Positions 1-10,183 of a stretch of 64,000 nt of DNA are shown one piece after another (position 1 is the first letter of the stretch; each line of letters opens with the position of its first letter). Position numbers and translations under genes: made by a program. This DNA is from Hyphomicrobiales bacterium. Its GTDB lineage: Bacteria > Pseudomonadota > Alphaproteobacteria > Rhizobiales > Devosiaceae. The stretch lies in NCBI GenBank assembly GCA_004144345.1, contig SEEL01000005.1, positions 62,001 to 126,000 of the forward strand, read 5' to 3'. The notes under the pieces were generated by a model, which did no database searches, had not been told where the DNA came from, and saw only the letters and a list, made by a program, of their open reading frames with translations.

Positions 1-140
1 AGCAGGGCAACAGCGGTCCGGAGAAACGTTTGGAAAGCCTTCCCGGTCATGTTATTGCCCGAATTCGCCCATTGAAGGGCTGCAAATCGCCAAGGTGGCC
101 GCAGAGCCACCGGATCGCTCGGGAACCCCAAGGAAATTCG

Positions 141-827
141 ATGTCTCTGAAATCGCTTCTTGCTACCGGCCTGACCTTTGTCGCGTTGGCGCTTCCGATG
201 AGCGCCTTTGCGCAGGACGCAGCGGCCCCGGCCGGCACCAGCGAGCAGCCGGTCGTTTCGCCGTCCGGCGAGGCCGGCACGCCGACCGCCGCCGGCACGC
301 AGCAGAACTGGCTGAAGATCTGCGACCCGCTCCAGGACGGCAAGCGCGCCTGCATCATGCGCCAGGTCGTGGTGACCTCGAACAACCAGTTCCTCGCCTC
401 GTTCCTGCTGCGTGACGATCCGGGCCAGGAGAGCCGCCTGCTCGCCGTCGCCGCGGTACCGCTCGGCGTGCTGCTGCCCTTCGGCGTGACTTGGCAGATC
501 GACGGCGGCAAGCCGATCCGCGTGCCCTACATGCTGTGCGATCCCCAGTCCTGCGCCACGCAGCTGGTGATCAACGAAGCCTATGTGAACAGCCTCAAGA
601 AGGGCGGCAAGCTCACCCTCACCGCCAAGAACCGCAAGAACGAAGATCTGACGATCACCATCAACCTCGCCGGCTTCACCGCCGTCTATGATGGCGAAGC
701 GGCGCTCACCTTCGACGAATTCGCCAAGAACGCCTCGGGCGAAGCGGCCCTCGAAAAGATCCTGCAGGATCGCGCCGAAGCGACCCGCCAGAAGCTCGGC
801 GGCGAAGCGGCCCCGGCGACGCCGTAA
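141..827 (+). CDS. Invasion-associated locus B (IalB) family periplasmic protein
   Basis: ORF 30..827; internal ATG at 141 gives MSLKSLLATGLTFVALALPMSAFAQ signal peptide; conserved WxxxCDPLQDGKRACIMRQ, GVTWQIDGGKPIRVPYMLCDPQSC pattern typical of IalB family. Confidence 0.85.
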   Translation: MSLKSLLATGLTFVALALPMSAFAQDAAAPAGTSEQPVVSPSGEAGTPTAAGTQQNWLKICDPLQDGKRACIMRQVVVTSNNQFLASFLLRDDPGQESRLLAVAAVPLGVLLPFGVTWQIDGGKPIRVPYMLCDPQSCATQLVINEAYVNSLKKGGKLTLTAKNRKNEDLTITINLAGFTAVYDGEAALTFDEFAKNASGEAALEKILQDRAEATRQKLGGEAAPATP

Positions 828-851
828 GGCGCTCGACCGATGTGAAATGCG

Positions 852-880
852 AAGGGCGCCCTCGGGCGCCCTTTCTTTTT
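852..880 (+). terminator. Rho-independent terminator downstream of IalB-family gene
   Basis: AAGGGCGCC-CTCG-GGCGCCCTT 9-bp stem followed by TCTTTTTG. Confidence 0.85.
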
Positions 881-884
881 GTGT

Positions 885-2036
885 TCAGCGGACGCCCATG
901 CCGACGTCGAAGGCGGCCTTGCGTAGCGGTGGCAGAAGCTTGAGCGCCCACAGCCCCCCGGCGCGCATCGCCTGGGCCGGCAGGAAATCGGCCAGCAGCG
1001 AGCGGAACAGCGTATCGACGACAACGCCGGTGCGGGCGAGGTCGCCGGCGCGGCGGCGTGCATAATCCTCCGACACCCGCCGGGCAAAGCCGGGCTGGCC
1101 CAGATCGGTCGCCGCGAGCGAGGCAGCGAGGTCGGCCACGTCGCGGAGCCCGAGATTGAGGCCCTGTGCGCCGATGGGCGGGAAGGCGTGGGCGGATTCG
1201 CCCACCAGCACGACGCCGTCCTTGCCCGCGATATCAACGCTGAGCGTCGAGAGCAGGAACATATGCGCGGGCGTCAGCAGTTCGATGGCGCCGAACAGGC
1301 GCTGCGATTTCTCGCGGAACAGCGCGGCCATCTGTTCCTTGCTGCCCTCCTGCACGGCCTTCAGCGTATCGCGCTCGTCGATCCAGACGAGATTGGCGCG
1401 GTTGCCCCCGGCCGGGACCAGCGTGAACGGGCCATTCTCATAGTGGAACTCGATCGAGGCACCGCCGATGGGGCGCTCGAGCCCGAGGTCACAGACCAGC
1501 GCCGCCTGCGTAAAACCGTTCTCGCGCGCCCGGAAGCCGGCGCTTTCGCGGACGCGGGATTTCTTGCCGTCGGCGCCCACGACCAAGGCGGCGGTAAGCG
1601 TCTCGCCATTGCCCAGCTTCAGCGTCGAGCTGTCGTCGCCGATGCTGAGATCATCGAGCGTCGTCTCGATGGTGCGCAGCCTGGGCAGGCCCGAGCGGGC
1701 CGCCTCGAAGGCTTCCGCCAGCTTCACATTGGGGAAATTCCAGCCGAACGCCGAGAGGCCGATCTCGGCACTGTCGAACAGCGTTTCGGGCGCCCGGATC
1801 AGCCGCGGCGTCATGTCGATGATGCGGATCTGCGTCAGCGGATGGCCGATCGAGGCCGGTTCGGTCACCAGCCCCGCCGATTGCAGATATTCCACCGAGG
1901 GCAGCATCAGCGCCGAGGTGCGACGGTCCGGTGGCCCCTTGGGCACGAGATGGATGGTGTCGAGCCCCGCCCGGGCGACGGCGACGGCCGCCGCGAGACC
2001 GGCGAGGCCGCCGCCGACAATTACTGCATCAGTCAC
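885..2036 (-). CDS. UbiH/UbiF/VisC-family FAD-dependent monooxygenase (ubiquinone biosynthesis type)
   Basis: N-terminal DAVIVGGGLAGLAAAVAVARAG dinucleotide-binding motif; C-terminal VVLVGESAHAFPPIGAQGLNLGLRDVADLA (GD-like motif of PHBH-type hydroxylases). Confidence 0.88.
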   Translation of the reverse strand: MTDAVIVGGGLAGLAAAVAVARAGLDTIHLVPKGPPDRRTSALMLPSVEYLQSAGLVTEPASIGHPLTQIRIIDMTPRLIRAPETLFDSAEIGLSAFGWNFPNVKLAEAFEAARSGLPRLRTIETTLDDLSIGDDSSTLKLGNGETLTAALVVGADGKKSRVRESAGFRARENGFTQAALVCDLGLERPIGGASIEFHYENGPFTLVPAGGNRANLVWIDERDTLKAVQEGSKEQMAALFREKSQRLFGAIELLTPAHMFLLSTLSVDIAGKDGVVLVGESAHAFPPIGAQGLNLGLRDVADLAASLAATDLGQPGFARRVSEDYARRRAGDLARTGVVVDTLFRSLLADFLPAQAMRAGGLWALKLLPPLRKAAFDVGMGVR

Positions 2037-2505
2037 TTGCTACCGCCAGCCGCCTGTCGCGGCCACTTGGGATGATGAAGGAGCCGCCATAGGACCCCAC
2101 GAACAACGCAAGCAGGTAGATAGCAAGATTCTGCGGCCAGAAGGCGATCAGCGAAATGCCCGGTCCCGGGCAGATTCCCGACATGCCCCAGCCAATACCG
2201 AAGAGGGCGGCGCCCAGCACCAGCGGGGCGTCGATCTTCTTGAACTCAGGCTCGTGGAACTGCACATCGAGCGCCGGCTTCTGCCGCGTCCGCCCGATGC
2301 GGACGGCAATGAACATCACGATAAGGCCAGCGCCCATCACGAAGGCGAGGCTCGGATCCCAGCCGCCGCTCGGGATGGCGGCGAAATCGAGGAAATGCAG
2401 CACCTTGAGCGGATCGACCATCTGCGAGACGTAGAGGCCGAAACCGAACAGCCCACCCGAGAGGGCGGCGACGGCGAGATAGGGCAGGCCGAGTTCCTTG
2501 GCCAT
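2029..2505 (-). CDS. YeeE/YedE family (DUF6691-like) membrane protein, second half of split transporter
   Basis: Start MAKELGLPYLAV at 2505; hydrophobic; GIGWGMSGICPGPGI cysteine motif. Confidence 0.82.
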   Translation of the reverse strand: MAKELGLPYLAVAALSGGLFGFGLYVSQMVDPLKVLHFLDFAAIPSGGWDPSLAFVMGAGLIVMFIAVRIGRTRQKPALDVQFHEPEFKKIDAPLVLGAALFGIGWGMSGICPGPGISLIAFWPQNLAIYLLALFVGSYGGSFIIPSGRDRRLAVASD

Positions 2506-2945
2506 CACACGATCCCCGTAACGATGACGGTGAGCACGGCGACGGCGAAGAACACGCCGACCGCGACGAAGGAGCGCTTGCTGAGCCGCGCCAGCCCGAC
2601 AATGCCGTGACCCGAGGTGCAGCCGTTGCCGATCTTGGTGCCAAAGCCGGTCAGGAGACCCGAGACGGCGATCCACACGGGCGCGCCAAGGGTGAACCAG
2701 TTCGGCGGAGCAACCAGCTGCGGCGCATTGCCGAGGGCCGGGAACAGGAACGCGGCCAGGAAGGTGCCGCCAACGAGGGACACGAGGAACACCAGCCGCC
2801 AGACCACCGTGCGCGCTGGTGGCAGCAACTGTCCGAAGATACCCGAAATGCCGGCGATGCGACCATTGCCCAGCCAGAGCACGGCGGCCGACAGCCCGAT
2901 CAGCGCACCACCAATGGTCGCCGAAATGGGAGAGAAGTGTTCCAT
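2505..2945 (-). CDS. YeeE/YedE family membrane protein, first half
   Basis: Start MEHFSPISATIGGALIG at 2945; GNGCTSGHGIVGLARLSKRS cysteine motif; overlaps next gene start (TGATG). Confidence 0.85.
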   Translation of the reverse strand: MEHFSPISATIGGALIGLSAAVLWLGNGRIAGISGIFGQLLPPARTVVWRLVFLVSLVGGTFLAAFLFPALGNAPQLVAPPNWFTLGAPVWIAVSGLLTGFGTKIGNGCTSGHGIVGLARLSKRSFVAVGVFFAVAVLTVIVTGIV

Positions 2946-3170
2946 TAGTCGCTCCAGGGAGATTTGCCGAAGTCTAGCATCGGCGGAATCAGGCAACCAG
3001 CGGACGACAAAGGCATTTATTCCGCTACGCGGCGTCGCGGTGAAATTGCCATGTGAAGTTTGCCCGAGCGGCGACACTTATGACCCGAATGTCGATTTCG
3101 TCGCTCGTGACCCTTCCAACGGGCCGGTCGCGCCCCTAGATTGCCCGCCAAATCACCCCAGGAGCCCTGA

Positions 3171-4090
<920 letters not shown>

Positions 4091-4094
<4 letters not shown>

Positions 4095-5059
4095 GCCGCG
4101 CGATCATCGTTCGCGAGACCGGTGGTCCCGACGTCCTGAAGCTCGAGGACCGTCCGGCCCTCGCGCCGAAGGTCGGACAGGTGATCGTCCGCAACGAGGC
4201 GATCGGGCTCAACTTCATCGACGTCTACCAGCGCACCGGGCTCTACAAGGAAAACCTGCCCTTCACGCCCGGCGGCGAGGGGGCCGGGATCGTCAGCGCG
4301 GTAGGTGAGGGCGTCAGCGAGTTCAAGGCCGGCGACCGCGTGCTCTATTCGGGCGGCGGCGCCTATGCCGACGAGGTAGCGGTCAACGCCGACAAGGTGG
4401 TGAAGCTCCCCGACGATATCGGCACCGACCTCGCTGCTACTCTCGTCACCAAGGGCACCACGGCCCAGTATCTGCTGTTCGACACTTTTGCCGTGAAGCC
4501 CGGCGACACCATCCTGGTCCACGCCGCGGCCGGTGGCACCGGTACGCTGCTGGTGCAATGGGGCGCCGCGCTCGGCGCGACCGTCATCGCGCTCGCCGGT
4601 TCGGAAGAGAAACTGGCGATCGCCAAGGCCAATGGCGCCACCTATGCCTTCAATGCGCGCGAGGACGGCTGGCCGGCCAAAGTGCGCGAGGCGACCGGGG
4701 GCAGGGGCGTCGATGTAGTCTATGACGGCGTCGGCAAGGCGACCTTTGAGGGCTCGCTTGATACGCTGAGGCCGCGCGGCCTGATGGTGAGCTTCGGCAA
4801 TGCCTCCGGTCCGGTGACCGGCGTCAGCCTGGGCATGCTGCAATCGCGCGGCTCGCTCTATGTCACGCGGCCGACCGGCGGTGCCTATGTCGGCGCCCGG
4901 GACGCGTTCCGCAAATCCGTCGCTGCCGTACTCGATGCGGTGGCGAGCGGCACGATCCGCCCGACCATCAGCCAGCGGTTCCGGCTGGACCAGGTAGTGG
5001 ACGCCCACAAGGCACTCGAAGGGCGGGAAACGACGGGCGCCACGATCCTTATTCCATAG
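4091..5059 (+). CDS. NAD(P)H:quinone oxidoreductase (MDR superfamily, zinc-independent)
   Basis: GLNFIDVYQRTGLY, TPGGEGAGIV, VHAAAGGTGTLLVQW, FGNASGPV motifs. Confidence 0.92.
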
Positions 5060-5100
5060 CAATAGAGCCGCGTTTCAAGCGGCGGTCATTTGGGGGAAGC

Positions 5101-5556
5101 ATGCAGAAGATCACATTTGAAGCCGGCGATACGATTCTGACCGAGGGCGAGGACGGCGACACCGCCTTCCTCATCGTCAGCGGCAAGGTCGAGGTCGTCG
5201 TTGGCAGCGGCGCCAAGTCCAAAACCGTCGCGACCCTGCGCGGTGGCGACGTGTTCGGCGAAATGAGCCTCTTGGAGCCGGGCCCGCGTTCGGCGACCGT
5301 GAAGGCGCTCGACCGCACCGTCTGCACGGTCACCTCCTATGCCGATTTCATGTCGGCCATCCAGGACGACCCGGCGCAGGCCGTACTGTTCATGCGCACG
5401 CTGGTCACCCGCCTGCGCCAGACCAACGACATGCTGGCCAAGCTCGATCCGCGCAAGCGCGGCATCCGCGAACTGCTCGCCGATATGCAGAAGAACGTGG
5501 CGCTCGACGGCGCCGCGCTCGGCAAACCCGACTGGTATGACTGGAACTCCGTGTAA
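5101..5556 (+). CDS. Cyclic-nucleotide-binding (cNMP) domain protein without HTH
   Basis: GDTILTEGEDGDTAFLIVSGKVEVV, GGDVFGEMSLLEPGPRSATVKA; no C-terminal HTH visible in 151 aa. Confidence 0.88.
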   Translation: MQKITFEAGDTILTEGEDGDTAFLIVSGKVEVVVGSGAKSKTVATLRGGDVFGEMSLLEPGPRSATVKALDRTVCTVTSYADFMSAIQDDPAQAVLFMRTLVTRLRQTNDMLAKLDPRKRGIRELLADMQKNVALDGAALGKPDWYDWNSV

Positions 5557-6735
5557 GTGACTGACCAACGACCCACTCCGCAGAGCATCGACGACTTCAT
5601 CGCGCTACGCCGCGGCATCCACGCGGCGCCTGAACTGGGTTTCAAGGAATTTGGCACCAGCGACCTCGTCGCGCGCCTGCTTGAAGGCTGGGGCTACGAG
5701 GTGGAGCGGGGCGTCGGCCGTACCGGTGTCGTTGGCACGTTGAAGCTCGGTGCGGGGGAGCGGTCGATTGGCCTCCGCGCGGATATGGATGCGCTGCCCA
5801 TCGTCGAGGCGACGGGGCTGCCCTATGCCAGCGCCAACCCCGGCGTGATGCATGCGTGCGGCCATGATGGCCACACCACCATCCTCCTCGCGGCGGCCCG
5901 CGATCTCGCTGAGCGCCGCAATTTCTCCGGCACTGTCCGGCTGATCTTCCAGCCGGCCGAGGAAATGGAAGGCGGCGCGGTCAAGATGATCGAGGAAGGG
6001 CTGTTCGAGCGCTTCCCGGTCGATGCCGTGTTCGGCATGCACAACTGGCCCAATTTGCCCGCCGGCGAATTCCGCTTCATCAACGGCCCGACCATGGCCT
6101 CGGTGGACTGGATCGTCATTTCGATGGAAGGCAAGGGCGGCCACGGCGCCAAGCCACACGAAACGGTCGACCCCGTGGTGGCCGCCGCGTCGCTGGTGAT
6201 GGCGCTGCAATCGGTGGTGTCGCGCAATGTCGACCCCAAGGACCCGGCGGTGCTCACCGTCGGCATGATCCATGGCGGCGCGGCGCCCAATGTCATCCCT
6301 GACAAGGTGGAGCTGCAGATCACCGTGCGTGCCTTCCGGCGCGAGGTGGCGGCACTGATCGGCGAGCGTGTGCGGGTGCTGGCCGAGGCGCAGGCCGCGA
6401 GCTTTGGCGCAAAGGTGGTCATACGGCATCCGACGGGCTATCCGGCGCTCACCAATCACGACGCCGAGACGGATTTCGCCCGCGACGTGGCGCAGCGCCA
6501 TTTCGGCAGCGACCGCGTCGGCGAACTGGCGCCGCAGATGGTCAGCGAAGATTTCGCCTTCATGCTCGAGCAACGGCCAGGCAGCTATCTGTTCGTCGGC
6601 AACGGGCCGAGCGCGGACCTCCACAGCCCGCACTACAATTTCAACGACGACGTCATCGAGCCGGCGGCGCGCTATTGGGTGGCGCTCGCCGAAGACTACC
6701 TCGCCGCCAATGCGCCGGCGGGCGGCAAAGCTTAG
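5557..6735 (+). CDS. M20 family amidohydrolase (hippurate hydrolase-like)
   Basis: GTG start; ALRRGIHAAPELGFKEF, MHACGHDGHTTILL, IFQPAEEMEGGAVKMIEEG. Confidence 0.93.
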   Translation: MTDQRPTPQSIDDFIALRRGIHAAPELGFKEFGTSDLVARLLEGWGYEVERGVGRTGVVGTLKLGAGERSIGLRADMDALPIVEATGLPYASANPGVMHACGHDGHTTILLAAARDLAERRNFSGTVRLIFQPAEEMEGGAVKMIEEGLFERFPVDAVFGMHNWPNLPAGEFRFINGPTMASVDWIVISMEGKGGHGAKPHETVDPVVAAASLVMALQSVVSRNVDPKDPAVLTVGMIHGGAAPNVIPDKVELQITVRAFRREVAALIGERVRVLAEAQAASFGAKVVIRHPTGYPALTNHDAETDFARDVAQRHFGSDRVGELAPQMVSEDFAFMLEQRPGSYLFVGNGPSADLHSPHYNFNDDVIEPAARYWVALAEDYLAANAPAGGKA

Positions 6736-7490
6736 CCCGCCGCCTGCAGCCGCCCGGCGGCGACGATGCGCTCGAGGAATTTCTGCGTGCGCGCATGCTG
6801 CGGATTGCCAAACAGCATGTGCGGCTCGCCCTGCTCGACGATCCGCCCGCCATCGAGGAAGCACACCCGGTCGGCCACGTCGCGGGCAAAGCCCATCTCG
6901 TGCGTGACGATGACCATGGTCATGCCCTGCGTCTTGAGGTCCCGGATGATCTTGAGTACTTCGCCGATCAGTTCGGGGTCGAGCGCCGCGGTGACTTCGT
7001 CGAGCAACAGCACTTCCGGCTCGGTGGCGAGCGAGCGCACGATGGCGACGCGCTGTTGCTGGCCGCCCGACAATTGCTCGGGATAGGCCTTGGCGTATTG
7101 GCCGAGCCCGAACAGCTCGAGCAGCTTCATCGCTGCGGCTTCCGCTTCGGCCCGCTGCCGGCCATGCACGCGGACCGGTGCCAGCGTGACGTTGTCGAGC
7201 ACCGTCATGTGCGGAAACAGGTTGTAGGCCTGGAACACGATGCCGACGCGCTTGTAGAGCCCGGTGCGCCCAAAACTCTCGTCATAGATGTCGACGCCGT
7301 CGAGCTTGACGCTTCCTTCGTCGAACTCCGTGAGCCCGTTGATGCAGCGCAGCAGGGTCGACTTGCCCGATCCCGAAGCGCCGATGAGGCAGACCACCTC
7401 ATGCGGCGTGACCGCGAGGTCCACCGCGTCCAGCACGAGCCTATCGCCGTAATATTTGGTCAGTCCTTCGATCTCGATGATACTGGTCAT
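6732..7490 (-). CDS. Polar amino acid ABC transporter ATP-binding protein
   Basis: MTSIIEIEGLTKYYGD; Walker A GASGSGKSTLLRCINGL; signature LSGGQQQRVAIVRSLA; Walker B EVLLLDEVTAALDPEL. Confidence 0.95.
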   Translation of the reverse strand: MTSIIEIEGLTKYYGDRLVLDAVDLAVTPHEVVCLIGASGSGKSTLLRCINGLTEFDEGSVKLDGVDIYDESFGRTGLYKRVGIVFQAYNLFPHMTVLDNVTLAPVRVHGRQRAEAEAAAMKLLELFGLGQYAKAYPEQLSGGQQQRVAIVRSLATEPEVLLLDEVTAALDPELIGEVLKIIRDLKTQGMTMVIVTHEMGFARDVADRVCFLDGGRIVEQGEPHMLFGNPQHARTQKFLERIVAAGRLQAAG

Positions 7491-8326
7491 CACAACACCC
7501 CCTGCAGGCGCCGCTGGCGGTCGCGGCGCGCGAGGTGATCGGTGAGGCGCGCCAAGGGAATGGTGGCGAGCAGGAACAGGATCGCGGCAACGACCAGCGA
7601 GGAGTAGTTGAAGGTACGGGCGGTATAGATCTGTGCCTCGCGCACCGCATCGCGGACGCCCAGCACCGAGAGCAGGGCCACGTCCTTTTGCAGCGCCACG
7701 ACTAGGTTGAGCATCGCCGGCACGACATTGCGCAGGGCCTGCGGCAGGATGGCGAAGCGCAGCGTCTGCCATTGCGACAGGCCGAGCGCCTTGGCGGCCA
7801 TGCTCTGGCCCTCATGCACGGCCTCGATGCCCGACCGATAGACCTCGGTGGCATAGGCCGAATAGCTGAGCACCAGCGCCACGCCGCCCCAGAACAGGCC
7901 GCTCGTGGGCAGGCCCGGCAGATTGAGCGCCGGAATGCCGAAGCCGAACAGCAGCACCATCAGCAGCGCCGGCAGGCCGCGAAACAGATCGACATAGACG
8001 ATGGCGAAGACGCGTAGCGGCGCGAACCACGGACCGTGCATGGCGCGGAAGATGGCCAGCATCAGTGCCCAGACGCCGATGCAGACGAGGCTGATCAGCC
8101 AGATCTGCATGGAAACGAGGAAGCCGCGGGCAACGCCCGGCGCTGCCTCGATCATCGCCTCGACACTGAAGAACTGCAGCTGGATGCGCGGCCATTGCGG
8201 CGCCGAGCCGACGAAATAGGCGATGCCGCCGAACACCACTATGACGCTGACCAAACTAATAAGGACCGGCGCGAGCCGGTCCTTGAGTGCGATCGTCCGG
8301 CGTCCCTTGCCGGGTCGTCGTGTCAT
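7490..8326 (-). CDS. Polar amino acid ABC transporter permease
   Basis: GFLVSMQIWLISLV, YVDLFRGLPALLMVLLFGFGIPAL, SAYATEVYRSGIEAVHEGQSMAAKALGLS (EAA loop). Confidence 0.92.
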   Translation of the reverse strand: MTRRPGKGRRTIALKDRLAPVLISLVSVIVVFGGIAYFVGSAPQWPRIQLQFFSVEAMIEAAPGVARGFLVSMQIWLISLVCIGVWALMLAIFRAMHGPWFAPLRVFAIVYVDLFRGLPALLMVLLFGFGIPALNLPGLPTSGLFWGGVALVLSYSAYATEVYRSGIEAVHEGQSMAAKALGLSQWQTLRFAILPQALRNVVPAMLNLVVALQKDVALLSVLGVRDAVREAQIYTARTFNYSSLVVAAILFLLATIPLARLTDHLARRDRQRRLQGVL

Positions 8327-9147
8327 TCGCTGATCACCGGAATGTTCGGGTCGGCGACGAGGTACTTGGTCACGAGTTCTTCGATGGTGCCCTTGGCCTT
8401 GACGGCCGCGAGGCCCTCATTGATCCACGACACGATCGGGTTCTCATAGGCGAACAGCAGGCCGAGACCCTCGTCCTTGGGATCCTTGGGCAGGAGCGCC
8501 GTGATCTTGCCTTCCGGCACCTGGCAGCAGGTCGCGTAGAGCGCCGTCGGCAAGGCCGCGACGGTGGCGTCGATCTGGCCGCCCTGGAGCGCCTGGAACA
8601 CGCCGGCCTGGTCGTCATAGACGGCGGCGTTGTCGATGCCGAGGACGTTGGTCACGTAGTCGAAGTCGGTGGTGCCGACGGCAACGCCCCAGCGGGCGGC
8701 CTTGAGGTCGGCGAACGACTTGGCAGTCGCCACAGCCGAGGTCGGCAGCGCGATCACGGCCTTGTCGGACTGGTAGTAGACGTCCGAGAAGGTGGCGACC
8801 TTAGCGCGGTCGGGCGTGACCGAGATCTGCTGGATGGAGAAATCATAGTTCTTGGCGCCGGGGGCGATGGCGCCGTCAAAGGTCACGTCGACCCAGACCA
8901 CGTCTTCCTTGGCGAAGCCGAGTTCGGCGGCGAGCGCATAGACGAGGGCCGCTTCGAAGCCTTCACCAGCTTCAGGATTGTTGTCGAGCACCCACGGCGG
9001 ATAGCTCGGCTCGGAGGTGCTGACGGTCAGCTTGCCCGGCGTGAACAGGCGCGGGTCGTTGGGCGTCTTTTCCTGCGCGGCGGCCGTGCCGACCATGGCG
9101 GTCAGCGCGAGCAGCAGCATCGCAGACAGAGTGTGCTTGATGGCCAT
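8323..9147 (-). CDS. Polar amino acid ABC transporter substrate-binding protein (family 3)
   Basis: Start MAIKHTLSAMLLLALTAMVGTAAAQEK signal peptide; GKLTVSTSEPSYPPW, DFSIQQISVTPDRAKVATFSDVYY. Confidence 0.9.
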   Translation of the reverse strand: MAIKHTLSAMLLLALTAMVGTAAAQEKTPNDPRLFTPGKLTVSTSEPSYPPWVLDNNPEAGEGFEAALVYALAAELGFAKEDVVWVDVTFDGAIAPGAKNYDFSIQQISVTPDRAKVATFSDVYYQSDKAVIALPTSAVATAKSFADLKAARWGVAVGTTDFDYVTNVLGIDNAAVYDDQAGVFQALQGGQIDATVAALPTALYATCCQVPEGKITALLPKDPKDEGLGLLFAYENPIVSWINEGLAAVKAKGTIEELVTKYLVADPNIPVISE

Positions 9148-9374
9148 TCTTCTTCTCACGGTTTGTCTTCCGCCCGAAGAAGCAGCCAATGCCTTACCCC
9201 CCGAGCCCTCTGTGCAATTTAGACACAATTGGTCGTGGCGCGGAGTCAAAGAATTGCGAAAAAACGCCGCGCTATGAAATCTTTGCACAGGCAAAGGGTT
9301 AGACTGAGGACGCGGGGCGTCGGGACGGGCAAAACGGCGGACGGGGAGTGGGCCTCGCGCCGCCACAAAACGCC

Positions 9375-10169
9375 TCAGCGGGCTTCGAGGATGAAGTCGT
9401 CGATCATGACATTCATGCCAGCGGTCAATCCGCCATCGACGTTCAGCACCGCGCCGGAAATGTAGGCTGCTTCGGGGGCACCGAGAAACGCGACGGCTGC
9501 CGCTACATCGCTCGGCTCGGCAACGCGGCCCACCGGATACCAGCGCGCCAGCTTTTTGAAGACATCGGGATCCTTCTGCTGACGGATCGTCCATGTGACG
9601 TTGTCGGTGCGCACCGATCCGGGACAGACGGCATTGCAGCGAATGCCTGCGGCGCCATACTCGGTGGCGACCGATTGGGTGAGGCTGATGATGCCGGCCT
9701 TGGCGGCGCTGTAGCTTGGATTGCCGAAATAGCGCAGCGCGTTGACCGAGGCGATATTGACGATGCTGCCGCCGCCCGCGGCCCGCATCGCCGGCACGAT
9801 GGCGCGGATGCAATGATAAGTGCCATTGAGATTGATATTGACCTCGCGGTGCCAGCCGTCGAGCGAGATGGTCTCGAGGCTTCCGGCGTCGCTGAAGGCG
9901 GCATTGTTGACCAGCAGCGTGACGGCGCCAAGCTTTGCTGCAATGTCGGCGAACGCGGCTTCCACTGCGGCGAAATCGGTGATGTCGGCCCCCACGAAAT
10001 GCGCCTTCGCACCGCCGTCGATGAGCAGCTCGACGGTAGCCTTGCCACCGGCCGCATCAATGTCGACCACGCCGACGGCAGCGCCCTCGCGCGCCAACTG
10101 TGCCGCGATCGCTTTGCCAATGCCATGGCCTGCGCCAGTGACAATGGCGACGGTCTTTTCGTGTCGCAT
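9375..10169 (-). CDS. SDR family oxidoreductase
   Basis: VTGAGHGIGKAIAAQLA; NNAAFSD; YSAAKAGIISLTQSVATEYGA; C-terminal NVDGGLTAGM. Confidence 0.93.
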   Translation of the reverse strand: MRHEKTVAIVTGAGHGIGKAIAAQLAREGAAVGVVDIDAAGGKATVELLIDGGAKAHFVGADITDFAAVEAAFADIAAKLGAVTLLVNNAAFSDAGSLETISLDGWHREVNINLNGTYHCIRAIVPAMRAAGGGSIVNIASVNALRYFGNPSYSAAKAGIISLTQSVATEYGAAGIRCNAVCPGSVRTDNVTWTIRQQKDPDVFKKLARWYPVGRVAEPSDVAAAVAFLGAPEAAYISGAVLNVDGGLTAGMNVMIDDFILEAR

Positions 10170-10183
10170 GTGAGCCCCTCCTG

